DNA of 64,000 nucleotides from Macrostomum hystrix (GCA_950097015.1 CATNEN010000038.1:19006001-19070000); one strand, 5' to 3'. Shown: positions 15,191-29,120, counted from the stretch's first letter. Program-made: numbers and translations. The notes: a model not told the origin generated them from the sequence alone.

Positions 15191-18100
15191 TTTGCTGGTT
15201 GCTGATGTGTGAACCACTTAAACAATATTTAATAGATTTTGTCGGTTGTCAGGTAAATGTTTATTATTAAATTCCAGTACTTCTTATTTCTGTAAAAAAA
15301 GTCTAAAAAAACCAAATGCCAATGTGTTTAAAATTGTTTTTTGTTTTTCTTGGTATGCTTCCATGAAAGTTTTTAACGCTAGAAGTCGCGTAATCATAAT
15401 CAACTTTTGTTAAGTATGGATATTTACTTATAGTAGGATAATCGGTGCTTCGTATTGCTTTAAAATTATTAGTTCAATGTACTGATATGTGTATCGTCAT
15501 GCAATTCATGTTTTCTTTTTTAACGAGTATATAGCTTGTTTTGTTTTGAACTTGCTTGGTGCCTCAGAATTCTTGACTTTTTTAAAACGCATTTTTTGTC
15601 TCGTCACATTCTTTATACACTTGTCTGTACCTTAAATTTTCGTGTTCTTAATCAAATTAGAACAAATAATTATTCTAAAAAAATTCAAACTTTTCTATTC
15701 AAAGCAAAATGCAAACCTAAAACATGTTTGTCGAGATCAAGCAAGATAGTGTTTCGGTGATTTCGTCAGTATGGAACCTAAATATAGCGCTGAGTGGGAA
15801 ATCCTTAAACCGGATTACGCTAGCGGAATTAATGCCTGTTCTTAATGACTGCGAAGTCAGGCACTAATGTCCAAATTCAACCGCTTTTTGCACATCTACG
15901 TGTCCTTTCATTGCTTAGCTAGCATTGGCGTTTCTATACTCGAGTAAGATTGTACGATTTTATGCTCAAATTCTTGTTTGACAGCCAAAAATATTAACAA
16001 TAACTTATTTTCGGTGTATTATCAAATATTATATAATCAAATTTTTTATAATCGCTATACGAAACGTGGGATATAAAAAATAAATACTAATCGGTGTCTT
16101 GTTTATCTGTTTATTTATCGGAAACACTGTACGATTAGGATAAACAAGTTATATTGTCTATATACTCTGACACGATACTATAATTTTGGTATACAAGCTG
16201 GTGTTTTAAAACAACTGACAAATGCAACAACAATATAAAGTTATCGTTTTATTTAAAATTATGAAATCTATCCAGAACTGCCGACGTCACGAACTATTAA
16301 AAGTTAAACTTTTAATTATTTAATTAATTTAAAAGTTTACTTAATTTTAAGTATAGTAATCTGGCTGTTATAGAAAATATACGAGCGCACAAAGGGAAGG
16401 CCAAGCAATGAAAAAAGAAGAGGAAATCGATGCTTTCCACAAAATGAGGCTATATACAGGTTGAATTCGATGCAGCTATATTTTAATATGGAACTAATTT
16501 ATCATAGCCTGTGATCCATCCTTTAAACACACACAGCCACAAAATTGTTGCAAAAAACTATTTCATGGTATATTTTCGCGAAAAAGATTTCCAATCATTA
16601 TCTCAGGGACTACTAACTAGGGATTACTATAAACTAGTCACTAATTACTATTTACTATTGCTAATTACTAGACAGGGACTACTAAGAGTAATTAGTAAGA
16701 GCAACGTATTTTCCTGCCATTTTACCTTCAGTTGGAAGTGCATTTCCCTCTTATCGAATAGATTCGCACTGTGAGAAAATCGAGTGTTTCTGTCCCTATT
16801 AATCACAACAAATTTGAATTACAGCTTTAGAAAAATATAGTGTACATAAAAGAATTAAAACCATAGTCTGTCAAATCGCATAGCATTTTTCATCCAACCT
16901 TTTTCAGAGTGTAGTTCAGGAGCCAAATTAACGCCAACTTTTGCAGTTTTCAGCTTTTGCCTTTTAGCTTTTTGTGGTTTCGCTTAACTTAAGGATTAGA
17001 ACGGTTAGTATTATACATGTTACAGTTATTTATAGTTTGTGTTATTTATTTATGTAAGAACAAAATTGCGTAATACAAAACAGTATTTAGTAAATTTTAC
17101 GAGTAAGTGCTGGGTAAAAAGCTATTAAATTTGTTATAATTACATACCTATACTTCGCGACATTTTGATGTTCATAAAAATCCTATTTCTAATTCTAATC
17201 TTTTATTAACTCTATTTTCAAAGTTGAAACAGTTAAGCAACATAAGAGGTGTTACAACTCGCAAGTAAAATAAAAAATAAATGCTCTAAAACGTGTAAAT
17301 GTGCATTAAAAAATGTGTCTACTAAACCTAAAGACGTCAAACTCGACACAGTTGGGGGAGTCCGAGTAAACCTTTCAAGAAATCAATAGACTTTGCACAA
17401 AGTGCACTTGCCTAGTTTTGCCCTTGCCACTATATGCACTTAGGGGCTAGATAGTTTTATTGCATTTCAGGTGGTGTTGATCATTACATTTTTGTAAATT
17501 TACTATTTAGTGAACAGTAAATTTTTTATGGGCTGTGGCTGTGGCTAGGCACTGTGCATATAAAATAAATAAAATAATGCTTAAAAGTTAGATCCAGTTA
17601 AATGTTAGAGCTAGGCCTATCTAGCTAGCTGTTGATATAGACAGTGCTTTATTCCTTATTATTCCCATGGTCCCATAAAGGATCTCTCCACAAGGCCAAG
17701 CTTCTCCACATGGGTATGGCATGGCTGCCATGGCATTGTCATCATGGTAGGTAGGCCTATAGGGAGAGGGCCAATGGGATATATCCCTTTGGCTAGGCAT
17801 AGGCCTAGCATTGGTCGAGGGCATTTAGTAGCCATAGCCACCAAAATTAGGTAAAAGTACATATTTATTAAATTGACACACAAATTTAGTTATTGATTAA
17901 CTAATCAATTAGTTATGATTGATGTAGAAACTAAATATCTTGTTTGTTTTCCTATGATTATATCATTACATGTCATGTGGACATGTGACAGATTTTCTGT
18001 GTTCAAATGTAAATCACATTTCTTTTGTTCTATTTGGAGGTGACAATTTTGGCCAATGTGCAAACTTATGTTCATTGTTTATAACTTGTACATGACTTTG

Positions 18101-19134
18101 TACTGCATTGGCAGACACATACATGGACTATTTTAATACAATGACATCTGACAATCTATACCACTTAAAAGTTTGCAAAGCCTTAAAAGTGTTTGCATAT
18201 TATGACTTATGTTGGGGACTATTATATTCATAATATTAATCTAGCTAACTAGATTTGCAAATACCTAAATTTAAAAGAAAAAATGTTTCATGTAGGAGGG
18301 GCTGCAAAATGCAGAACATAGTTCTTAGCTTTTTCTAACAATATAAGCCACTTAAATAACACATGGGACTATATTGCATTTCATTGGACAATAACATGCA
18401 ATAGGAACCCAGTACCCAACCCTAGCTTGAAAATATATGTATTAAAATATAAAAAAACATAATACCCTGATTTTTTAGCTTCTCAACAAATCCAAATCTA
18501 AATTTCTCAACCACTTTTAAGGTTACAGCTACTTATATAGTTTGTTAATTGTGGTAAATAAGAAAAAGATAGTTCAAAATTTAATTTAAATTTTAGTTAC
18601 TAAATTAACAGCTATCAATTTAACTATCTTTTTTTTTCAAAAGTTGTTTTTTCATCACTGGCAGGTTTTAAGGCATATAGTGATTATTTCAAGAAAAATC
18701 TAGCATTAGGAATCATATGCAATCAGGACAGATAATATAAAAATCTACCTTTAGGTATGGATGTACATATATAGAAACAGTAAATAGCTGAATTTTTAGT
18801 ACAAAACTTGAAACTTTTAGTGCAGTTATTCAGTGCCACTTTATGCATATTATTATCACAATAAAATTAATAACATTTGGCTTAAAAAGTTATGGATTTT
18901 CTTATTAAAAATTAATGCTCAATACTTTGTCTAAAAAGTATATCTCATGCTACAAAAACTATACTTGTAAGGATATTCTGGTTTCTAGATTTTTTTGTCT
19001 GGTTTTCATTAATTTTTCCTATTCTTTGCTTTTTACTAAATATTCCTAATATGAATAGTAAATATATAGGTTATTGTATGGGTAAAAAGTGTTAACAATA
19101 AACAACAATTAACCTTTATGTTATATATTTACAG
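15191..19134. other. AT-rich intergenic DNA
   Basis: Almost 4 kb without an array or a credible exon. A short TTACTA-rich simple stretch lies at 16600-16695. The right part should include the synaptobrevin promoter and a non-coding first exon or a trans-splice acceptor region; an AG acceptor at 19133-19134 precedes the start codon by ten bases. Confidence 0.45.
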
Positions 19135-19144
19135 AGCTCACAGA

Positions 19145-20490
19145 ATGGATCCCAGTGCCTCTGCTGCTGCTGCTGCATCTGCTGGTCCTCCAACTTCAAT
19201 TGGCGCCCCTGACCCAGATCGTGCAGCTGCAGCAGCTGCTGGAGATGGTTCCAGACTCTATCAGCTGCGCCAAGAGGTTCAGGTGTGTGCTGCTAGCATG
19301 GGACAAATAATTAAACTGATTGAACTGACTTGCTAGCTTCTAGCCATAGATAACTATACTAGTATACATTGTATGCATCATCCCCATTCACACTGCTTAT
19401 TAACTTAACAAGCTTCTCTACTCACACTGCTCATCAACTCACCCAGCCTCTCTATTCACACTGCTCATCAACTCACCCAGCCTCTCTATTCACACTGCTC
19501 ATCAACTCACCCAGCCTCTCTATTCACACTGCTCATCAACTCACCCAGCCTCTATTCACACTGCTCATCAACTCACCCAGCCTCTTTATTCACACTGCTC
19601 ATCAACTCACCCAGCCTCTATTCACACTGCTCATCGACTCACCCAGCCTCTCTATTCACACTGCTCATCAACTCACCCAGCCTCACTATTCACACTGCTC
19701 ATCAACTCACCCAGCCTCACTATTCACACTGCTCATCAACTCACCCAGCCTCTATTCACACTGCTCATCGACTCACCCAGCCTCTATTCACACTGCTCAT
19801 CAACTCACCCAGCCTCACTATTCACACTGCTCATCAACTCACCCAGCCTCACTATTCACACTGCTCATCAACTCACCCAACCTCTCTATTCAAACTGCTC
19901 ATCAACTCACCCAGCCTCTATTCACACTGCTCATCAACTCACCCAGCCTCACTATTCACACTGCTCATCAACTCACCCAGCCTCACTATTCACACTGCTC
20001 ATCAACTCACCCAACCTCTATTCAAACTGCTCATCAACTCACCCAGCCTCTATTCACACTGCTCATCAACTCACCCAGCCTCTCTATTCACACTGCTCAT
20101 CAACTCACCCAACCTCTCTATTCAAACTGCTCATCAACTCACCCAGCCTCACTATTCACACCGCTGGCCAAAGGTAGTTGTTAAAAGATGCCAGCATTAA
20201 CTCGCAAGCAGATTGCAACCCTCTTTGTCCAGGTTGTATCCAACATCATGCGCGACAATGTTAGCAAAGTAATCGAACGTGACGGCCACCTATCGGACCT
20301 GGTTGAGCGCACAGAGAATCTGCAAGATTCAGCGGCCGCTTATCAGCGCACAACTCGCGCACTGCAGCGCAAAATGTGGTGGCAGAATACAAAGATGCGT
20401 ATTATCATTGGCGTAGTGCTAGCTGTGATTGTCATCATTATCGTGATGGCCATATTGGGGTCGGTCGGTGTTTTCCAGGGTCAAAATTGA
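19145..20490 (+). CDS. Synaptobrevin/VAMP, R-SNARE (2 coding exons)
   Basis: Coding exons 19145-19282 and 20233-20490 join in phase 0 (CAG|GTGTGT donor, TTTGTCCAG acceptor). The 131-residue product has an Ala/Pro-rich N-terminus of about 36 residues, a SNARE motif from RLYQLRQEVQ through VVSNIMRDNVSKVIERDGHL and DLVERTENLQ, then QRKMWWQNTKM with the conserved juxtamembrane WW, a single C-terminal transmembrane helix and a ten-residue lumenal tail. The zero-layer arginine is present (the R of VERTENLQ), making it an R-SNARE of the brevin class that drives vesicle fusion with syntaxin and SNAP-25. The ATG at 19145 fits the family N-terminus. Which VAMP paralogue it is cannot be settled here. 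Confidence 0.95.
19380..20165. repeat. Minisatellite E, 32/34-bp unit, in the synaptobrevin intron
   Basis: About 23 copies of a unit with CTCATCAACTCACCCAGCCT followed by a CTCTATTCACACTG block. The unit is 34 bp, or 32 bp where one CT or TC pair is missing. The array fills most of the only coding intron. On the antisense strand each unit contains GGGTGAGTTG, which resembles a splice donor. Confidence 0.97.
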
Positions 20491-21235
20491 AGAAAGAAAC
20501 TGATTTAATGAGCTAATTACTCGTAGTTAGTCAGTAGAAACAGTTGCCACGAGATTTAAATTCCTAATTCCCAATTTTTCAAACAGATTTAATGACCCAT
20601 TTTTTATTAATTTTGTCAAGCATTGAAAGAAAACTACTGTGATGCAGTGTTTTTATCATTGGCTGTCTGCTTCTAGTCTGTTCCACTTTTGTTTGGATTA
20701 AAAGCTATTGTTTGTGTATACGAGTATAGTGCTTGCAGACAATTAATTCGATACAAACTTTCCTTTATTCATAATATATCTTGTTCAACCAGCTGTCTGC
20801 TTTTCTATATTTAGGCCCTCACTTTCTGTTTATTGTCGTGTTTATTTGTAGCTATATTACTCAGTCAGTAAAATTCAGCGAATCACTTTCAAAATATTTT
20901 CACAAAACGATGTACAATGCAATCTGACCATTTTCACTAAATCTAATAGTCCTACTACTAGTCTGTCTTGTATTTTGTAATCACAAGCTCCTTAATGCTT
21001 GTCATTAGCCTGCGATTATTAACTCTGCTTACTGCATTGGTTTCTTATGTTTCTTATAAAAATTATCAAATTATAATGAAACTATTTTCAGTTACAAGAA
21101 GTACACAATTATTCCATTTCAAGCTTTTTTATTATATTTAGTATGACTTTGTCGTAATTTATTGATGCATACCAATATTTCCATTCAGATAAAAATTCTA
21201 CTGTTTTGAACAGCCGATATTTAGGTTTCTACCAC
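20491..21235. other. Synaptobrevin 3' UTR and spacer
   Basis: AT-rich sequence following the stop codon. No repeat array, RNA gene or exon seen. Confidence 0.5.
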
Positions 21236-23133
21236 GCTGAAACTCTCATTGCACTCTCCAGACTAGAATACTTCCCAATCCCGAAATTCCCCATGGAAAC
21301 TCTCATTGCACTCTCCAGACTAGAATACTTCCCAATCCAGAAATTCCCCATGGAAACTCTCATTGCACTCTCCAGACTAGAATACTTCCCAATCCCAAAA
21401 TTTCCCATAGAAACTCTCGTTGCACTCTCCAGACTAGAATACTTCCCAATCCAGAAATTTACCATAGAAACTCTCGTTGCACTCTCCAGACTAGAATATT
21501 TCCCAATTCCGAAATTCCCCATAGAAACTCTCATTGCACTCTCCAGACTAGAATACTTCCCAATTCCGAAATTTCCCATAGAAACTCTCATTGCACTCTC
21601 CAGACTAGAATGCTTCCCAATCCCGAAATTTCCCATAGAAACTCTCATTGCACTCTCCAGACTAGAATACTTCCCAATCCCGAAATTTACCATAGAAACT
21701 CTCGTTGCACTCTCCAGACTAGAATACTTCCCAATCCCGAAATTTCCCATAGAAACTCTCGTTGCACTCTCCAGACTAGAATACTTCCCAATCCAGAAAT
21801 TTCCCATAGAAACTCTCGTTGCACTCTCCAGACTAGAATACTTCCCAATTCCGAAATTTCCCATAGAAACTCTCATTGCACTCTCCAGACTAGAATACTT
21901 CCCAATCCCGAAATTTCCCATAGAAACTCTCGTTGCACTCTCCAGACTAGAATACTTCCCAATTCCGAAATTCCCCATAGAAACTCATTGCACTCTCCAG
22001 ACTAGAATATTTCCCAATCCATGAAATTTCCCATAGAAACTCTCATTGCACTCTCCAGACTAGAATACTTCCCAATCCAGAAATTCCCCATAGAAACTCT
22101 CATTGCACTCTCCAGACTAGAATACTTCCCAATCCCGAAATTTCCCATAGAAACTCTCATTGCACTCTCCAGACTAGAATACTTCCCAATCCCGAAATTT
22201 CCCATAGAAACTCTCATTGCACTCTCCAGACTAGAATACTTCCCAATCCAGAAATTCCCCATAGAAACTCTCATTGCACTCTCCAGACTAGAATACTTCC
22301 CAATTCCGAAATTTCCCATAGAAACTCTCATTGCACTCTCCAGACTAGAATACTTCCCAATTCCGAAATTTCCCATAGAAACTCTCATTGCACTCTCCAG
22401 ACTAGAATACTTCCCAATACAGAAATTCCCCATAGAAACTCTCATTGCACTCTCCAGACTAGAATACTTCCCAATTCCGAAATTTCCCATAGAAACTCTC
22501 ATTGCACTCTCCAGACTAGAATACTTCCCAATCCCGAAATTTCCCATAGAAACTCTCATTGCACTCTCCAGACTAGAATACTTCCCAATCCCGAAATTTA
22601 CCATAGAAACTCTCGTTGCACTCTCCAGACTAGAATACTTCCCAATCCCGAAATTTACCATAGAAACTCTCGTTGCACTCTCCAGACTAGAATACTTCCC
22701 AATCCAGAAATTTCCCATAGAAACTCTCGTTGCACTCTCCAGACTAGAATACTTCCCAATTCCGAAATTTCCCATAGAAACTCTCATTGCACTCTCCAGA
22801 CTAGAATACTTCCCAATCCCGAAATTTCCCATAGAAACTCTCATTGCACTCTCCAGACTAGAATACTTCCCAATTCCGAAATTCCCCATAGAAACTCTCA
22901 TTGCACTCTCCAGACTAGAATATTTCCCAATCCATGAAATTTCCCATAGAAACTCTCATTGCACTCTCCAGACTAGAATACTTCCCAATTCCGAAATTTC
23001 CCATAGAAACTCTCGTTGCGCTGTCCAGATTATCCAGAAGTATTTGGAATACTTCCAAATCCCGAAATTTCCTGTTGAACTCTCGTTGCACTTTCCAGAC
23101 TAGAATATTTCCCAATTCCGAAATTTCCCATAG
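21236..23133. repeat. Minisatellite F, 57-bp unit, about 33 copies
   Basis: The longest array here. The 57-bp unit contains TGCACTCTCCAGACTAGAAT then ACTTCCCAATCCCGAAATTT. As 57 is a multiple of three, both strands stay open for up to about 360 codons, with a 19-residue repeat such as ETLIALSRLEYFPIPKFPI. An indel at about 22020 and a degenerate end at 23020-23100 break the frame. I read it as non-coding satellite DNA between the synaptobrevin and the Mastermind-like genes. Confidence 0.96.
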
Positions 23134-23672
23134 AAAATATATATTGAATGAGTATTTAATAGCCTTGCAGTTACTACTAAAATATCCGTAGGTTCGTTGT
23201 AGGTTTATGCGCTAATAATAAACGTGAGAATGGACACCTGAACAAGCCTTTGACAGCCACTCCGCCGTGGTTAAACTTGGGTTTAGCCAGGTGAAAATTT
23301 CAGTGAAAAGTTCTCACACATAAGCAATTGGTTTAGTTCTCGCGCACATAATCCACCAGCCAAGTACTAGAATACTGCTCACTGATTGGCTGGACGTTTG
23401 GTGCGCGTACACTGCTACTAGGTATTGCCGCAGTCTATTCGCTATAGGGTTATACATTATTGTGTCATGACTATGGTTACGTTTACCCAATCTTTCAGAA
23501 GCGTCACAAACTCGTCGCTATCAACAAACGCTGTCAAATAGTTGGCAGCGATGGTGACTTAGGCACTGGCAAGCTGAAGTTAATTCATTATTTTGATTAA
23601 ACGAAAGAAGACCTCTTCGCTCGTCAGTTCCGGTTGCTAAGCAACGCTTTATTTATTAAATAATTAGAAAAA
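23134..23672. other. Putative promoter and 5' UTR of the Mastermind-like gene
   Basis: Single-copy sequence of about 540 bases with more balanced base composition than the flanks, ending at the ATG at 23673. I see no clear TATA box. Confidence 0.4.
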
Positions 23673-26468
23673 ATGCAACAGCAGCCGCCAGGCCCTCCAA
23701 TGGGTCAACAACCTCCACACATGGCGCCAGCGTATCAATATCAGCAGCAGCAGCAGCAGCACATGCATTACAATCATCATAACATGCAGCCGCCTCCGCC
23801 TCCGCATATGCAGCCTTCAATGGGTCCTCAGCAGCACATGCAGCCGCAGCACATGCTGCCTCAGGAGGCGCCGCTAGACAGTGTCCGTCGGGTTGTGGAC
23901 CGGGTCTCCGGATTTCGCGAGCATCAGATTGAAGCCGAGACTCGCTTCCTGGCTAGGCAGCCCTCCATTGAACAGAAGAGTCACGAGGAGATGCAGACCC
24001 TGTCAGCCAGAGTGGAGGAGACCAAGAAGGGAAAGAAGAGGGCGGCAAGTACTGCTCAGGTGTGTCAACTGTCCTTGATCCCAAAAGGCTGACCACTAAA
24101 ATGGCTATTACAGATACCTAAACTAAGCTAGCCAATCCAGATACCTAAACTAAGCTAGCCATTCCAGATACCTAAACTAAGCTAGCCAATCCAGATCCCT
24201 AAACTAAGCTAGCCAATCCAGATACCTAAACTAAGCTAGCCAATCCAGATACCTGAACTAAGCTAGCCATTCCAGATACCTAAACTAAGCTAGCCAATCC
24301 AGATACCTAAACTAAGCTAGCCAATCCAGATACCTGAACTAAGCTAGCCATTCCAGATACCTAAACTAAGCTAGCCAATCCAGATACCTAAACTAAGCTA
24401 GCCATTCCAGATACCTAAACTAAGCTAGCCAATCCAGATACCTAAACTAAGCTAGCCAATCCAGATACCTAAACTAAGCTAGCCAATCCAGATACCTGAA
24501 CTAAGCTAGCCATTCCAGATACCTAAACTAAGCTAGCCAATCCAGATACCTGAACTAAGCTAGCCAATCCAGATACCTGAACTAAGCTAGCCATTCCAGA
24601 TACCTAAACTAAGCTAGCCAATCCAGATACCTAAACTAAGCTAGCCATTCCAGATACCTAAACTAAGCTAGCCAATCCAGATACCTAAACTAAGCTAGCC
24701 ATTCCAGATACCTAAACTAAGCTAGCCATTCCAGATACCTAAACTAAGCTAGCCATTCTTATAGATCCCCAGAAAGTCTCACAATCCGTTTAGATCCCGA
24801 AAGAAGCCGGCTTTACATCGATGAAAAAAATTCTACCACTCTGAATCCAAAAATGGCAGCTTGCTAATACTTTTCGATAAGCATTTGTTTCATTAGATTT
24901 TTTGCATAATAGAAACGCCTGATTTAAATAAATTCTCTCAGAAAAAGAAGACCGCCGCCGCAGCAGCTGCAGCCGCGGCGGCTGCTGCACCAGCTGGTAG
25001 CGGCGCCAATCCGGCAGCTCCAGGCGGTGGTCCCTCCTCAGTCGGCGGCGGGCTGCCGTCTAACAAATCTGCAAATCTCGGTCCTGTACCAGGCGCCTCG
25101 GCTGCCGGCATGCCGAACATGCTGCCACCGTCGGCAGCTCAGCACCCGCATCCTTATCATCACCATCAGCAGCAGCATCCCTATCAGCATTATCCCCAGA
25201 TGATGTATGCGGGTCATCAGGCGTCGGGCATGCCAGGCATTCGCGGAGCTCCTCCCCCGCAGCATCACCCGGGCTACGGCCCGATGGGACCAGCTATGGG
25301 GCATCCGCAGCATCAGCAGCAGCATCATCATGGCCCGCCGCCTTCCTACATGATGCAACAGCAGCAGCAGCAGCACCCGCAATATCCGCGCCCCGGCCCG
25401 CCGCCGCCGCCCTACGGAATGATGCCAGGCTCAGGCGGACACATGCCGTCGCACCAATACCCCATGCACCAGCACCAACAACACCAGCAGCAGCCGCCGA
25501 TGCTGACACATCAGCAGCAGTCAATGTCTCAAGCTATGCCGCCGCACCATCAGTATCAACAGCAGCAGCAGCCGCAGCCAACGCCGCAACATCTGTCAAT
25601 AGCAGACGATCTGCCCGACGATCTAGCCAGCCTTTTTGATCCCATGCCAACTGTTGAGTCTTCAGGGGCTACAAATCAGCAGAGGACTGGTCAGCAGCAG
25701 CTGCCTGAGATTCATCTACTCGATGGTGAACTGGACTCCACTTCGGTGCCATCCCTGCCGGCTGGTAAAAATGGCTGCCCAGACAGCAACAGTATCGGCG
25801 GCAATAACAACTTCAGCGGAGTTAATAAGCCCACCAGTGCCAACAAAAGTGTCAACAAGAAGGCGTCTACTAGTAGCAGCAGTAACGGCGAGGCTGTTAA
25901 TACGCCCGCCTCGCCAGCTCCTCCCCATGGTAACAACAATAACAACAACACTATTAACAATAGCAACGGCAAACTGCCAGCTGTTGGCAACATGGAGACT
26001 CACCTGCAGGCCTTCATGGCCAGCCTGCGCGCCTCCGATGAAGTGCTGAATGCTCGCCGACTTGTGGCCACTTATCGCGATGACAATGTTGAATTTATTC
26101 CCCAGCAGCAGCAGCAGCAGTCCACGCCTGCGCCCGGCTCGCATCAGCCGCCAACCCCGGCCTCTTCAACGTCAGCCACCGCTGCCACAACTTCCGCCAC
26201 CGCTGCCGCCGCGACGCCGGCCTCCGTAATCGCCTCCCCGGCTAGCGGCATCGGCACACCTGGCGGAGTCGGATCTGTCGGCCCGCCTGTTTCTTCCACT
26301 CCGCCGTCCACCTCCATGGCGTCTGCGGTGCAACAACAGCAGCAGCAGCAGCAACAGCAGCACTATCCATATTCAAATGCTCCAACATCTTCAGCGCAGC
26401 AGCAGCAGCAGCAGCCTGTCTATAATAATAGCAACTATCAAAAGTCGAGTTACTACGGGCCTGCATAG
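23673..26468 (+). CDS. Q-rich nuclear protein, candidate Mastermind-like Notch coactivator (2 exons)
   Basis: Exon 1 is 23673-24059 (CAG|GTGTGT) and exon 2 is 24942-26468 (TCTCTCAG acceptor), phase 0, 637 residues. Most of the protein is Gln, His, Pro, Met and Ala rich. Its only ordered-looking part is near residues 70-128: LDSVRRVVDRVSGFREHQIE..., a basic helix followed by KKGKKRA. This resembles the N-terminal helix of Mastermind-like proteins (V.ERLRRRIELCRRHH...E.RY then KRAGKH), which packs on the Notch intracellular domain/CSL complex. A short acidic segment, ADDLPDDLASLFD, could be a transactivation motif. A second conserved-looking stretch, HLQAFMASLRASDEVLNARR, is unassigned. It could instead be another Q-rich cofactor. 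Confidence 0.55.
24108..24755. repeat. Minisatellite G, 27-bp unit, in the Mastermind-like intron
   Basis: About 24 copies of AGATACCTAAACTAAGCTAG plus CCAATCC. Variants ATTCC or AATCC and CTGAAC or CTAAAC recur. It occupies most of the single intron. Confidence 0.97.
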
Positions 26469-27455
26469 AAGAGCGCCCGCTCCGTTTGCTTTGTAGTTTT
26501 AAACACCCAAAGCTCGTTCGATTTCGATTCTATAAAAGCTACTGACTACAGTACTAGCTAGCCTTTTTTAGAAATAGTTTATGCTCGCTTTAACATCGCT
26601 TGGAGTATTTAATTGTGAAACACAATGCTCATCATTTCTTTTCAATCCCATGCCACCTTTTTGTCTAGAAGCACTTTTCTACCTTAACAATGGTTTATTA
26701 ATTTGTTTGGTTGTACAGTAATTTTGGACACTTTAATATTATGACTTGAAAACTGTGCATGCGACTCCGCTTTGTCTAAGGTTAAGCACTCGTAGATTCT
26801 TTGATTTATTGCATGCAGTTTTTTAATACTTTCAAACTATTGAAACTCTAAAATGTACTTTTAAGTTATGTGTATTTAATATTATTTAAATTGCAAGACT
26901 TTTTGCCGCATCTTGTGCTACTCATAGTAGCTTGCTTGCTCTTTATTCTGCTACATGCATGTCTTTAGTATATATAGTATTCTAATTCTGTTTTAGTTTG
27001 CTTAGCTTTTTGCGCTACTGATATAATTGTGTCCTATGTTTGTATTATCGCTGTTATGCTAGGATTATAGCACTAATTTATTTTTGCTACAGTTTATTTA
27101 TGACAATTGACTTTTTCTATAAGTGATTCTTTTTTTGTTTTCATTTTTTTGCCATAAGCTAATCTTCTGTCCAGTTTTTTGCAGACCAGCATATGGGACA
27201 TTGCTTCTACTATCTGCTGCATATTGCTGCTTCTAATGCTGCATATTTGTGCGTATCCGCGGCACTATGTTTTATGTTATGTTTTTCCTTTATTATGTTA
27301 TTCGACAATTGCTGCCTATTCTACTCGTACTGCTATTAGTGTTGCTAACAGGATTTTACCCTTGTTTTGCTTTTTTTCTTGCTTCTTTGCAACTTTGCTT
27401 TCAACTAATCATCCGCGTTCCTTAGCAATGACAGGGCAGGCCTTGGACACAAAAT
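26469..27455. other. 3' UTR and spacer after the Mastermind-like gene
   Basis: AT-rich, T-rich sequence following the stop codon. An open stretch at 27179-27457 has no recognisable family features. Nothing else seen. Confidence 0.45.
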
Positions 27456-27459
27456 GACC

Positions 27460-28020
27460 AGTGGTAATGACCGATGAACTGAATGACCAGTAGGATGGTA
27501 TGACCGATGAACTGAATGACCAGTAGGATGGTATGACCGATGAACTGAATGACCAGTATGATGGAATGACCGATGAACTGAATGACCAGTAGGATGGTAT
27601 GACCGATGAACTGAATGACCAGTAGGATGGTATGACCGATGAACTGAATGACCAGTATGATGGAATGACCGATGAACTGAATGACCAGTAGGATGGTATG
27701 ACCGATGAACTGAATGACCAGTAGGATGGTATGACCGATGAACTGAATGACCAGTAAGATGGAATGACCGATGAACTGAATGACCAGTAAGATGGTATGA
27801 CCGATGAACTGAATGACCGGTAGGATGGTATGACCGATGAACTGAATGACCAGTAAGATGGAATGACCGATGAACGGAATAACCAGTAGCATAGTTTGAC
27901 CAATGAACTGAACTGAACGATAAAGTTAATAATCAGTAGCATAGTTTAACCGATGAACTGAACTGAACGATGAAGTTAATAACCAGTAGCATTGTATGAC
28001 CGATAAAGTGACTGACCAGT
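27460..28020. repeat. Minisatellite H, 33-bp unit
   Basis: About 16 copies of GATGAACTGAATGACCAGTA plus GGATGGTATGACC. The right end (27880-28020) is diverged, with longer spacing. Open in two minus-strand frames only because the unit is stop-free and 33 bp long. Confidence 0.95.
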
Positions 28021-29120
28021 AAGATCAGTTCTCAAAAAAGCAGTTTTTAGCTGCGTATCTAAGGCTTAACACCTGGTTGCTAAGTGACAGTCGATTGAAA
28101 ATATTTTTTGGTTTTAAACCTCCGCTGGCTCCATCTGCTCTTTAACAAGGTTATACTATATCTAAATTTTATACTCAATGTTGTCTAACTTTTTACAGGC
28201 TTCGTTTCTACTCGTCATTCGTTATCTGTTCAACAAATGTGTTGTGTTGTGCACAATGTTGTTGTTATACTACTAACTCACTCACATAAGTAGCATGAAA
28301 TGCGTGCGCAGTGTAAATAGTTGGGTGGAGCTGTTGGCCTCCCAACAGTATTTTGGTGACTTGGGAAATGTATAATAATTGATGTTGAATGCGTGTCTGC
28401 AACGTTTAGTTTGAGAATCAAATATAAATGTCATTTTTATATATTATTATTTTACTTGCATATATGCATATATACGAGCTATATATAATCTCACAGCACC
28501 ATATTGCGAAACGCAAAATTAGCATGCCGCAAGCCTAAATTTTAATCTTTTTCCTTTTTGCTTTTTTTCATTTAAAACTTACCTTGAAAAGAAGATTGAA
28601 ACATTTGGCCCATTTTTGGCAGGGGTCGCGGGTTCGAACCCTTTAATTGTTGCAAACCACTTCAATAGCGTATCTGGAACTCCAGGTGTATTGGAGGCTC
28701 AAATCAAATAACAAAACTGTAAAACTTGAAGATCTAGGCACGGTTCGCTTAGAGGTTTTTCCTTGTTAGATAGGGAATCTTACCTGTTATGCAGGCTCAT
28801 TTATCTACTAAATAAGGCCTTTAAGCTAAATTAATGTGGCTAAGCCGCTACGAGATTATGACTCACCTGCTATGGGATCGTGCTCACCTGCCATGAGATT
28901 ATGACAAAGCTGGTGTGAGATAATCAAACAGCAGCTATGAGATTTGTTACGATCGGGTGCTGTAAGTTTATTGCATGGATGTTATTTAAATGTTGCTATG
29001 TGATGTTTTCAAAGCAGCAATCTCATTGTTGCATTGAAATTAGACTGAGCAATGAGATGAGATTATATCATCATTATTGAGACAATTTTTTCAGCTTTGG
29101 CGGATTCGGCCTTGCTTTTG
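28021..29120. other. Intergenic DNA with degenerate fragments
   Basis: AT-rich. GGGTCGCGGGTTCGAACCC at about 28623 looks like a tRNA B box but lacks the rest of a tRNA. Around 28860-28950 short diverged copies of CACCTGCTATGGGAT-like sequence hint at an old tandem repeat. Confidence 0.4.

Noticed and set aside
21206-23103. Long ORFs on both strands (up to 360 codons) with a 19-residue repeat
   Set aside because: They are produced by a 57-bp minisatellite whose length is a multiple of three; equally good ORFs exist on both strands, indels break the frame, and there is no domain or splice context.
28610-28650. Possible second tRNA gene (GGGTTCGAACCC)
   Set aside because: Only a B-box-like sequence is present; no A box, acceptor stem or anticodon arm can be folded.
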